DNA from: Comamonadaceae bacterium
Lineage (GTDB): Bacteria; Pseudomonadota; Gammaproteobacteria; Burkholderiales; Burkholderiaceae_C
Assembly: GCA_947483455.1 (NCBI GenBank)
Contig: CANKNK010000005.1
Location: 1-16,843 of the forward strand
Length of the DNA: 16,843 bases
Direction of reading: 5' to 3'
Part shown: positions 1-6,340 of the stretch, piece by piece
Numbering within the stretch: the first letter of the stretch is position 1
How the letters are laid out: every line of letters starts with the position of its first letter
Position numbers and translations under genes: made by a program
Notes under the pieces: model-generated
The model's input: the letters and a program-made list of their open reading frames with translations, nothing else
What the model was told of the DNA's origin: nothing
Databases searched by the model: none

Positions 1-96
1 CTCCTGGGCCAATTCGCTGGGCTTGCGTCCAACTCGGACCAACTCCACCATTTGCTGACGAAATTCGGGCGGATACGCCCCTTTTCTTTGCCTCAT
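1..96 (-). CDS. IS3-family transposase OrfA, N-terminal fragment
   Basis: Thirty-two codons read from an ATG at 96 to the window edge. The peptide starts MRQRKGAYPPEFRQQMVEL and continues with a VGRKPSELAQ stretch. This is the usual opening of an IS3-family OrfA: a basic start, the PPEFR motif, then the first helix of the helix-turn-helix that binds the terminal repeats. OrfA is normally about 90-110 residues and is joined to the DDE catalytic OrfB by a programmed -1 frameshift; all of that lies outside the window. A strong ribosome binding site (AAAGGAG at 103-109) precedes the ATG and supports this start. Whether the full element is active cannot be judged. Confidence 0.75.
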   Translation of the reverse strand, partial: MRQRKGAYPPEFRQQMVELVRVGRKPSELAQE

Positions 97-102
97 TTCT
101 AA

Positions 103-109
103 CTCCTTT
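103..109 (-). promoter_or_regulatory. Ribosome binding site of the IS orfA
   Basis: AAAGGAG on the minus strand, six bases before the ATG at 96. It fixes the start of the transposase fragment. Confidence 0.65.
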
Positions 110-149
110 AGCAGAACAATATTGTGTCCGGGCTAGAGGGGCAACTCCA

Positions 150-473
150 GTGGCCAAGGCTTGGTCCTTGAGTTTGCGCGATCGGATGCTGATCAGCCCC
201 CGTTCGGCGCAGGCCGTGCGGCTGACCCACCGCGAAAAGAAACTCTTGATCGCCTTAATCCAGGCGAAGGACGGCACGCTGGAGTCCTGGGTACTATGCG
301 ACCTCTTTGGCAACACCGAGAATGCGCCGCCCATGAGCAAACACACGTTGGAGGAACTCGTGGGCCGATTGCGCAAAAAACTCAAAAGCACGCACGGTGA
401 CATCGCCGAAGGCGCAATCAAATCGGTCTGGGGCGTGGGCTACCAGTTGTGTATCACCATCGTATTGAAATAG
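150..473 (+). pseudogene. Truncated OmpR/PhoB-type transcriptional regulator (C-terminal winged-helix domain only)
   Basis: The 107-residue reading frame is almost entirely a winged helix-turn-helix domain of the OmpR/PhoB type. It has an LTHREKKLL opening strand and helix, a recognition-helix region around HTLEELVGRLRKKL (residues 65-78), and the closing beta-hairpin motif IKSVWGVGYQLC (about 90-101). Full-length response regulators have about 120 receiver residues before this domain, and these are absent. The frame begins with a GTG directly at the proposed IS boundary, so the GTG is probably fortuitous and the 5' part of the gene was separated by the insertion. No phosphorylatable aspartate or other sensory part remains. 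The fragment may still be translated from an IS-borne promoter, but there is no direct sign of that. The 42 bases between it and dadA hold no recognisable element. Confidence 0.7.
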
Positions 474-515
474 GCTTGGTGCCAGCGCATAACGGAACAT
501 TGCAACCCGGAGATT

Positions 516-1745
516 TTATGGAACAGGCGTTTGCAGCAGTTGCTGCGCCACTTGCTGCGCCGTACCAAACGCAAGCGTCAGCCCCAGTGCGCCGTGGCCG
601 GCGTTGACCACTAGGTTTTGTGGTCCGCCCGCCTGCACGCCCACAATAGGCAGCCCGGTGGGGGTCGCCGGACGCAAGCCGGTCCAGGGTAATTCCGCAT
701 GGCCTGCGTTCAAGGCCGGAAATAGGGTCCGCGTGCTGCGCTGCAGGCTTTCAATTGCATGGGGCTGCAAGCTACGGTCGTGGCCAACTAATTCGGCCAT
801 GCCGGCCACCCGCAATCGCGAGCCGATACGCGCAAACACCACTTTGCTGGCAATGTCAGTCACATTGACGCAAGGCGCTGTGTGCGCCGAGACCTGCGCA
901 ATATCGAGGGTGATGCTGTAGCCCTTGATGGGATACACAGGCAAACGCACGCCCACGCTGCGCGCAAGGCGCGGGCTTTCGCTGCCCAGAGCCAATACAA
1001 ACTGGCTCGCCTCGATGGTGTGGGTGTCTGTGCGCGCGGCCACGATGCGCTGCTGGCGGGTCTCCAGCGTGGTGACGGCGTTACCTAGCAAAAATTGCAC
1101 TCCGCGGGCGCGCAGAATGCGCTCCAACGCTTGACACAGCTTCCGGCAGTCCACCGCGCACTCGGATGCGGTGTAAATGGCGCCCGCTATGTTCTGGCGA
1201 TAGCTAGCCAGCGCAGGTTCCAGATCGCAACTCTCCTGGGCGCTGAGTGCAGCCTGCTGGCTACCCAAGGTCCGTTGCAATTCCATTTGTTTCTGCGCCG
1301 CGGCGAAGGTCTTGGCATTGGGGTAGAGCACCAGCTTTCCGGTGCTAGAGAAGTCGCATTCCGGCTGGTGTGCCGCGCGCATGCGGTCCAAGCCGGTGCG
1401 GCTCAGCGCTGCCAAGTCAAGCAGCTTGGCCGTGGTGCGGGACGAGGCACTGGCATTGCAGGCCTGCAAAAATGCAAGTCCCCAGCGCCATTGCGCCACG
1501 TCCCATTGCGGGCGTATTTTGAGAGGCGAATCGCTGGATAGCAAGAGCTTGGGCAGCTGTCCCCAGATCGACCCGTCCGCCAGCGGTTGCACATAGCTGT
1601 AACTCAACTGCGCACCATTGCCAGCGCTAGCGCCTGAGCCCGGTGTCGCCATATCCACCACGGTCACCCGGGCGCCTTGGCGGTCGAGTTCATACGCACA
1701 GGCCAGCCCCACAATGCCAGCGCCCAACACACACACATCCATCAT
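516..1745 (-). CDS. dadA: D-amino acid dehydrogenase (FAD-dependent, DadA type)
   Basis: This 409-residue protein belongs to the DAO/DadA flavoprotein family, which oxidises D-amino acids to 2-oxo acids and ammonia and passes electrons to the respiratory chain at the inner membrane. The N-terminus has the FAD-binding GxGxxG motif (VLGAGIVGLACAYEL, glycines at 8, 10 and 13) and an acidic end of beta-2 (TVVD). The substrate-domain signature GNGAQLSYSYVQPLA follows at about residues 42-57. Near the C-terminus, TGLRPATPTGLPIVG and VNAGHGALGLTLAFGT are the second FAD-contact region. Length is slightly below that of E. coli DadA (432). Two adjacent ATGs are possible; the second (1742) is better spaced from the CTGGAG at 1748-1753. 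A promoter candidate precedes the gene, so it need not be cotranscribed with pgsW. D-glutamate from poly-gamma-glutamate is one conceivable substrate, but DadA enzymes usually prefer D-alanine and related neutral residues. Confidence 0.85.
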   Translation of the reverse strand: MMDVCVLGAGIVGLACAYELDRQGARVTVVDMATPGSGASAGNGAQLSYSYVQPLADGSIWGQLPKLLLSSDSPLKIRPQWDVAQWRWGLAFLQACNASASSRTTAKLLDLAALSRTGLDRMRAAHQPECDFSSTGKLVLYPNAKTFAAAQKQMELQRTLGSQQAALSAQESCDLEPALASYRQNIAGAIYTASECAVDCRKLCQALERILRARGVQFLLGNAVTTLETRQQRIVAARTDTHTIEASQFVLALGSESPRLARSVGVRLPVYPIKGYSITLDIAQVSAHTAPCVNVTDIASKVVFARIGSRLRVAGMAELVGHDRSLQPHAIESLQRSTRTLFPALNAGHAELPWTGLRPATPTGLPIVGVQAGGPQNLVVNAGHGALGLTLAFGTAQQVAQQLLQTPVP

Positions 1746-1765
1746 TGCTCCAGGTTAATCAATCC

Positions 1766-1795
1766 ACTATAAACAAAAAGCTTGCATTTAAACAA
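1766..1795 (-). promoter_or_regulatory. Promoter candidate for dadA
   Basis: On the minus strand, TATAGT (1766-1771) matches the sigma-70 -10 box at five of six positions. It lies 18 bases downstream of a weaker -35-like TTGTTT (1790-1795). Transcription would start near 1759, leaving a short leader that includes the CTGGAG ribosome binding site. The 182 bases between pgsW and dadA hold no credible gene and are more AT-rich here than the flanks. Confidence 0.45.
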
Positions 1796-1816
1796 TGCAG
1801 TTGACCGCCTCGGTCA
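1783..1816. promoter_or_regulatory. Two inverted repeats upstream of dadA (operator or pgsW-end hairpin candidate)
   Basis: TGCATT (1783-1788) and AATGCA (1794-1799) form a perfect 6-base dyad with a 5-base centre that covers the proposed -35 box. Just upstream, TGACCG (1802-1807) and CGGTCA (1811-1816) form another perfect 6-base dyad with a 3-base loop. On the minus strand the first dyad is followed by AGCTTTTTG, so it could also act as a weak terminator for the upstream operon. Overlap with the -35 favours a repressor or Lrp-like site, but the sequence does not identify a protein. Confidence 0.35.
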
Positions 1817-1927
1817 CATTCAAACGGTTTGCACCCATCGGGCCAAATACGCCCTCACTCCAAGGTTCGGGCACTTGAACTGGATGTAGCCCAAGCCCCC
1901 ATACCGCACCCCGACCGCGTCGCGTTT

Positions 1928-3028
1928 TCACATCTGCGTCAGCGACGCTTCCTTTCGGGGTCGCCCCAACCAAACGTAGGCCGCGAGCAAGGACGCGGCT
2001 ACGGCCAAAAGTGCAGCAATGTAGGTGCGGTTGTAGTCTCTGGAGCGGAATATTCCGCCGCTGCCCGGTTCAGGTAGTGGAACCGGGTCGTAGGGCAAAC
2101 CGGCCAACAATGCCAGTGCCTTCATATCGAGCAGGTGAATGACAGGAACCTTGCGCTCCAGGAAGGCACCGATCAATCCGCCAGTCCGGGTTCGAGCTTC
2201 AGCATGGTCGCTGATGAGGCCCGGGCGCAGCGCGCCATAGTCGCCTTTAGCGCCGCCGGAAGAGAGGTTGCCGCCAACGTTGACAAAGCAGACCGGGGTA
2301 CCGTCGGCAAGATACAGCGCCATCCTCTGTGCGATGTTTCTCCCGAAATCCGCCTCCTCAATAAAAGGAATCCCACTGGCCGTGATTTGCGCTCGGAGTT
2401 GCTCGCGGATTTCCTGGTCCATGTCGTTGCCAACATCCCCGGCGCCGCCCAGCGAAACAGCAGCCATCTTGGTGCGGATGTCTGTTTTTTCGTTGATGAC
2501 TTGTGCCATGTCCAGCCAAGTGAAGGCAGGGTCGTTGGCGCCCCACATCGAGGCGCCAAGCGAGGCAATCACGACGGCTCGCAGGTGCATGACCTGGGCC
2601 GCACTGAGAACGGAAATTCCGAGCGAGGGAAACGATCCCGAAAGATTCACGGCGATGCGATCGCCATCCTGGGCGCCGCATTGCTTTAGGAGATCAAGGG
2701 CAAACGCTGCAAAATCCGGATGGGCCGAAGTGCGCTTGGCTTGGAGCACGCCCAGGGTCGTCGTCATGCCGCTGTAGCGAATTCCTATCATTCCGGTTTC
2801 GTTGACGTCGGAGACACGGTCTAGAGGGATGCCGCGCGCACGCTTTTCGACCTTAACCGCGGCCATGCCTTGTTGCGCGAGGCGGGATGCCGCCAATTTT
2901 TTTTCCTGCCACAGCGCGTCGGACTGTGAACTGAAATGCCCCAGGCACAGATACCCTGCGTAGAGTGTCGCTGCCGCGGCGATCAGTAGCCCGTCGCGTT
3001 TTTCAAAACCTTTTGTCAGCTTGGCCAC
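1928..3028 (-). CDS. pgsW: Poly-gamma-glutamate system protein PgsW
   Basis: The predicted 366-residue protein matches the PgsW family, found beside pgsB and pgsC in PGA systems that lack the usual PgsA. Its biochemical role is not established. One membrane segment lies near the N-terminus (GLLIAAAATLYAGYLCLG, about 13-30) and one near the C-terminus (YIAALLAVAASLLAAYVWLG), with a large domain between them. That domain contains NLSGSFPSLGISVLSA and the glycine-rich FVNVGGNLSSGGAKGDYG. I chose GTG at 3028: it starts nine bases past the pgsC stop, follows an AAGGCG-type binding site, and gives a start (MAKLTKGFEKRDG) leading into the first membrane segment. The frame stays open upstream to 3259 but that part overlaps pgsC and reads as low-quality basic sequence. 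It is the last gene of the operon before the dadA promoter region. Confidence 0.82.
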   Translation of the reverse strand: MAKLTKGFEKRDGLLIAAAATLYAGYLCLGHFSSQSDALWQEKKLAASRLAQQGMAAVKVEKRARGIPLDRVSDVNETGMIGIRYSGMTTTLGVLQAKRTSAHPDFAAFALDLLKQCGAQDGDRIAVNLSGSFPSLGISVLSAAQVMHLRAVVIASLGASMWGANDPAFTWLDMAQVINEKTDIRTKMAAVSLGGAGDVGNDMDQEIREQLRAQITASGIPFIEEADFGRNIAQRMALYLADGTPVCFVNVGGNLSSGGAKGDYGALRPGLISDHAEARTRTGGLIGAFLERKVPVIHLLDMKALALLAGLPYDPVPLPEPGSGGIFRSRDYNRTYIAALLAVAASLLAAYVWLGRPRKEASLTQM

Positions 3029-3036
3029 GATTCGCC

Positions 3037-3480
3037 TTACAGGTATCCGGATTTGGCAAACGCCAGCACCACCAGCTTCAATGCAACCGCCACCAGCAGC
3101 ATCGAGGACAGCGTTTTTACCGCGCCCTGGCGGTCGATTTCGTGGGCCAGGATCCCGGGCACCAGATAGCCGATGACCAGTGCGGTGCTCACCGGCAGGT
3201 TGGCCTCGGCAGTCGCCAGTCCGGTCAGATAGCGAAACAGGAAACTGACAATAATGCACACGGCAAAACGGCGCCGGCCGAACAAGATGAGGACCTCGGA
3301 CAACAGCCGGACCGCGCCCCAGGTCATCAGGCTTAGCGTGATGGTCACGGCCACGCGCATCGGGTCATCGAGCAGCATGGCGATATACCCGGGCACGATG
3401 ATCCCGCCCGGCGAAATTTGGGTGAGTTCGAGGAAAACGATGCTGGCCAATACGCCAAAGATGATCAGCTCGTCAGACAT
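3037..3480 (-). CDS. pgsC: Poly-gamma-glutamate biosynthesis membrane protein PgsC/CapC
   Basis: A 147-residue integral membrane protein, close to the 149 residues of the Bacillus PgsC/CapC family. PgsC works with PgsB as the membrane-bound core of PGA synthesis and export. Family motifs are visible: ISPGGIIVPGYIA (about 22-34), LILFGRRRFA (64-73) and GYLVPGILAHEIDRQG (104-119), in a mostly hydrophobic chain with four or so membrane segments. The ATG at 3480 overlaps the end of pgsB by eight bases and follows an AGGGAT binding site. The longer frame to 3588 lies inside pgsB and lacks family character. The overlap implies translational coupling with pgsB, as expected for subunits of one complex. 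Confidence 0.92.
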   Translation of the reverse strand: MSDELIIFGVLASIVFLELTQISPGGIIVPGYIAMLLDDPMRVAVTITLSLMTWGAVRLLSEVLILFGRRRFAVCIIVSFLFRYLTGLATAEANLPVSTALVIGYLVPGILAHEIDRQGAVKTLSSMLLVAVALKLVVLAFAKSGYL

Positions 3481-4618
3481 TCGAAATCCCTGTGTGGCGG
3501 TCCGCGGCGAAACGGAATTGCCCCGATCCGACGATATTTCCCACAGCGAATACCACCGTATCGTGCTCCAGCGCGGAGAGTTCTGCAAAACTTCCTAAGC
3601 CAGTAATTCGCTCCGGCGCAATGCCTCGCTTGACTAGTGCCCGGCGCATCAGCAGTTGGCCAGAGCCGGCGGCGACGAATCCGTCGAAGCGTCTCTGGTG
3701 CTTGAGCGCAAAGTCGACAAATTGCCGCAAGCGCGCCGGGCGGTCGTAGCGGTTGTTGACCAGTAGCATTTGGCGCCCGCAGGTCATCAGCCCTTGGGCT
3801 TGCGCCCATTCGAGAATCTTCTCGGCCGATGTCGGATCGTTGGCCGCCATGGCGTTGAGAAATACCAGCTGCTTGCCGAACTTCCCGACCGAACGCTCAA
3901 CCCTGAACGCGCCAGCGTCTGGGCGGTATTGCGCCATAGCCTTGAGCGCCGTATCGCGGGCAATGCCAAGGTGTTGGCACACCGCCAGTGCCAGCGCAAC
4001 GTTCTCGGCGAAATCGATGGTTGAACCTTCCATGTCGCCGCTTTCCGTAAGTACGAGTGACGTTCCCTTGGATTTGGCCTGATCGGCCAAGAACCCGGCG
4101 TAGGCGGCGTCGGCCGTAAACAGCGTGCCCCCCGTGGGGATGGTATTGCTCAATGATTGGGCAATGGCGTCGAGCGTTTCGCCCATTTCTTCTAGATGAT
4201 CGGGACGGACGTTGGTAATCACGCCGATGTCCGAACGAAGCATGCGTTCCTCGCTGATCTTCTGGTACTCGGGTAGCACGGCCATGCATTCGATGACCAA
4301 GACGTCGGCGCGCTGTCTGGCCGCCAGGCGCAGGATGCGCAGCTGTTCCTTGATGCTGGGCCTGCCCCGGCGTGCGAGCGGGCTTTGGGAACCGTTCGTG
4401 TGGATGAGTGCTGGGCAGGTACCCGTGGTCTTGGTCAGTACGCGCAAGCCGCCAGCCCGCAGTCCGGCGTCGATCAGCCGACTCACCGATGACTTACCGC
4501 GAATGCCGTTCACATGGATGACGTGGCCAATGGCTGCTCTGTGCCTGCGCGCGAGGTGATTCTCTAGAACGAGCCATGCCAGATAGGCAAGGCAGGCCAT
4601 TACAGTAAAAGTGGCCAT
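3473..4618 (-). CDS. pgsB: Poly-gamma-glutamate synthase subunit PgsB/CapB (Mur-ligase family)
   Basis: A 381-residue amide ligase, slightly shorter than Bacillus subtilis PgsB (393). PgsB activates the gamma-carboxylate of glutamate with ATP and joins glutamate residues by gamma-amide bonds. An N-terminal membrane segment (TVMACLAYLAWLVLE, about 5-19) is followed by the P-loop HVNGIRGKSSVSRLI (35-49), KTTGT (63-67), ECMAV (110-114) and NVRPDHLEEMG (136-146), all in the same order as in PgsB. The C-terminal third has AVGNIVGSGQF, matching the family's VGNIxG motif. Its ATG overlaps the TGA of the preceding 179-residue gene (TGATG), and its stop overlaps the pgsC start, so three genes are tightly coupled. 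No PgsA/CapA-like gene is present in the window. Confidence 0.93.
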   Translation of the reverse strand: MATFTVMACLAYLAWLVLENHLARRHRAAIGHVIHVNGIRGKSSVSRLIDAGLRAGGLRVLTKTTGTCPALIHTNGSQSPLARRGRPSIKEQLRILRLAARQRADVLVIECMAVLPEYQKISEERMLRSDIGVITNVRPDHLEEMGETLDAIAQSLSNTIPTGGTLFTADAAYAGFLADQAKSKGTSLVLTESGDMEGSTIDFAENVALALAVCQHLGIARDTALKAMAQYRPDAGAFRVERSVGKFGKQLVFLNAMAANDPTSAEKILEWAQAQGLMTCGRQMLLVNNRYDRPARLRQFVDFALKHQRRFDGFVAAGSGQLLMRRALVKRGIAPERITGLGSFAELSALEHDTVVFAVGNIVGSGQFRFAADRHTGISNV

Positions 4619-5157
4619 CAGCAGGATGTCACGAAGGAGGTGGCCGACTGGCGGCTTGCTTGGCTATGGATCTCACTGCCCAGGACTTTAGGCCATGCGC
4701 CAGGCCAGCGGCGCACGAGAACCGCCACGGCCGCTCCGTCGAACGGTGGCCCACACACTATCGGAGGTCCGTAGGCCGTTTCTGATCCTACGGCGAGGTG
4801 CTTCTCGCAGTCGTAGGTGGAGATCGTGTATCGGCCAGTCGGCAGGTCGAGGGTCAATTGGCTCGGAAAGCCATGCGCCGATGGGGGCCGGGGCTCGATC
4901 CAGACGACTAGCAGTGCGGGAAGGCTCCCCCTGGATACAACGGATAGCGGCGCTTTGCCCAAGAAGATCGCACCTATCGCCCCGGCCCAAGCGGGGATCG
5001 ACAGGATCGAGGATTGCGCATCCGCCCAAGCCAGATCCTTGCCCAAGGGCTCGGGAAAGAGCTCTGGCGCCGCCTCGTGGCCTCCCGGGCTGGTGCCCAC
5101 GACGGATCGGGCAAGCTCGAGGACCTGCGCACCGGGAAGTCTGTACCAGTCGTTCAT
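4618..5157 (-). CDS. Hypothetical protein coupled to pgsB
   Basis: I do not recognise this 179-residue protein. It has no clear signal peptide. A mildly hydrophobic, alanine/glycine-rich stretch lies near residues 52-68 (ILSIPAWAGAIGAIFLG). The part from about 80 to 150 looks like a small beta-rich domain (LTLDLPTGRYTISTYD, then VAVLVRRWPGAW), reminiscent of the beta-sandwich domains at the C-termini of some glycoside hydrolases; that resemblance is a guess. Its TGA overlaps the pgsB ATG (TGATG) and it starts only 19 bases after the upstream lipoprotein gene, so its place in the operon is good evidence that it is translated. The binding site before ATG 5157 is weak, so a later start is possible. 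The many prolines and lack of a known domain leave some doubt that it is intact. Confidence 0.55.
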   Translation of the reverse strand: MNDWYRLPGAQVLELARSVVGTSPGGHEAAPELFPEPLGKDLAWADAQSSILSIPAWAGAIGAIFLGKAPLSVVSRGSLPALLVVWIEPRPPSAHGFPSQLTLDLPTGRYTISTYDCEKHLAVGSETAYGPPIVCGPPFDGAAVAVLVRRWPGAWPKVLGSEIHSQASRQSATSFVTSC

Positions 5158-5176
5158 CTAGCCGGTGGCACTGTGT

Positions 5177-6256
5177 TCAGTTCAGGAACGCGCCAATCCC
5201 GCGCGCCTTCAGTTCGGCCAGGCTGGGAACGCCGCTAACCTCAAAACGCACCGCGGGGACTACGTCGGTGTTATGCACATTCAGGATGGCCATCAGGGCT
5301 TCAAGGTGGCCCCCGACGCGCATCCACAGGGGGAACTCGGCTTCGTGCCGCGGGTCCAGCAAAGGGTCTCCGTCGTAAGAGGACGTCTGAAAAGGATTCG
5401 GCGTCTCGATCAGGTAAGCGGCCGCTTTCGTTGCATCGCCCCACTCGCGGTGCGACAGTCCGCGAAAGGTTGACGAACTCGCCTCGATCCGCATGTCGAT
5501 CCCGCGGTCTCCTAGGTCCAGGGCCGCGTTCGCGGCTTGCTCGATGTTTTTCGGATTGGCGATGATCAACCAGGCGAGCCTAGAACTTGGCCCGGCCTCG
5601 TGGAGGTCGAACGCGACCGTGGCTCCCTCGTTTGCGATCAGGCGCGTCAGGGCATAGGCCATCTTCTGCGTCAGGTTGCCATTGGCTTTGCCCGGATGGG
5701 CGCGGTTCAGATTGCGCATCTCGAAGCCGGGAAGCTTTTCCCGGGAGTCCGGGTGAATATAGCTTGAGGGGTCGGGTTCGCCTTGATGGGTGGGGCGCGT
5801 CAGGCGGGTCCCCACGGCGAAGGTGCGCTTGCCGGAAACTGTATCGAAGGCGTATTCACCCGGCCCAAGGTCTTTGGGATCGCGCCAGCTTGCGCCGGAT
5901 GCATTGGCGCGCGGCACGACGATCAGGCGTCCGCGCTTGACCACCGCCTTCTCGACCAGAATGGACGCCGCGATGACGCCCGCCATTTCCATGTTGTGGG
6001 TACCGCCGGCGACGAAGACCGTAGGTCCCGCCGCCTCGCCCTCTAGGACGAAGACTGCCGTATCGCCAGGTGTGCCGGCGAGCGCGGGCAGCCACTCGGA
6101 TAGTCGGCGCTGGGCCGTGACGCCACGCCCTGGCTTAATTTCCGTCTTGAGCGCACCGGTCGGTGGCTTCTGGTCCGACGACCGGACGCCGGCACAGCCC
6201 GCTGTCACGTGCATCAGGGGTAGAGCAATGAGGGATAAAGTGGTACGCCTTCGCAT
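5177..6256 (-). CDS. Lipoprotein hydrolase of the succinylglutamate desuccinylase/aspartoacylase (M14-like) family
   Basis: A 359-residue predicted zinc hydrolase with a lipoprotein signal (hydrophobic LSLIALPLMHV, lipobox TAGC, Cys21), so it should sit on the periplasmic side of a membrane. Visible M14/AstE-type motifs are GGTHNME (zinc ligands His87 and Glu90), RNLNRAHPG (181-189, substrate carboxylate contacts), FDLHEAG (third ligand His219) and YLIETPNP (Glu284, likely catalytic). Members remove acyl groups from amino acids or trim C-terminal residues; the true substrate is unknown. The M14-like fold is also used by the phage PGA hydrolase PghP, so gamma-glutamyl cleavage is plausible here but unproven. 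It is a paralogue of the gene at 8059-9276: motif order matches, and the ligand histidines and glutamates fall within one residue. AGGAG lies 12 bases before the ATG, a rather long spacing. Confidence 0.8.
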   Translation of the reverse strand: MRRRTTLSLIALPLMHVTAGCAGVRSSDQKPPTGALKTEIKPGRGVTAQRRLSEWLPALAGTPGDTAVFVLEGEAAGPTVFVAGGTHNMEMAGVIAASILVEKAVVKRGRLIVVPRANASGASWRDPKDLGPGEYAFDTVSGKRTFAVGTRLTRPTHQGEPDPSSYIHPDSREKLPGFEMRNLNRAHPGKANGNLTQKMAYALTRLIANEGATVAFDLHEAGPSSRLAWLIIANPKNIEQAANAALDLGDRGIDMRIEASSSTFRGLSHREWGDATKAAAYLIETPNPFQTSSYDGDPLLDPRHEAEFPLWMRVGGHLEALMAILNVHNTDVVPAVRFEVSGVPSLAELKARGIGAFLN

Positions 6257-6340
6257 GGTCTTGTAATACTCCTGGACTAAGCTGTGCTGAGGATACTTGC
6301 GACACGGGCGTGTGGGCGGCGACTCTTTCCGTGCTCCACA

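Larger units (their letters stand above)
1..149 (-). mobile_element. Terminal part of an IS3-family insertion sequence (left end, cut by the window edge)
   Basis: On the minus strand an element seems to begin at about position 149 with TGGAGTTGCCCC, followed by a short leader, a Shine-Dalgarno sequence and an OrfA start. IS3-family elements begin with TG, and several have a GCCCC motif just inside the end, followed closely by orfA. The GTG at 150 lies immediately outside the proposed end, inside a broken regulator gene. The other end lies beyond the window, so the target duplication cannot be checked. The exact terminal base is inferred from the TG rule and could be off by a few bases. Confidence 0.65.

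Noticed and set aside
1788..1973. 61-codon minus-strand frame between pgsW and dadA
   Set aside because: It overlaps the pgsW end, has no binding site or domain, and its 3' end falls within the dadA promoter dyads.
4695..5378. 227-codon plus-strand frame opposite the unknown protein and the lipoprotein hydrolase
   Set aside because: It is very rich in Arg, Ser and Pro, spans parts of two opposite-strand genes, and has no recognisable domain.
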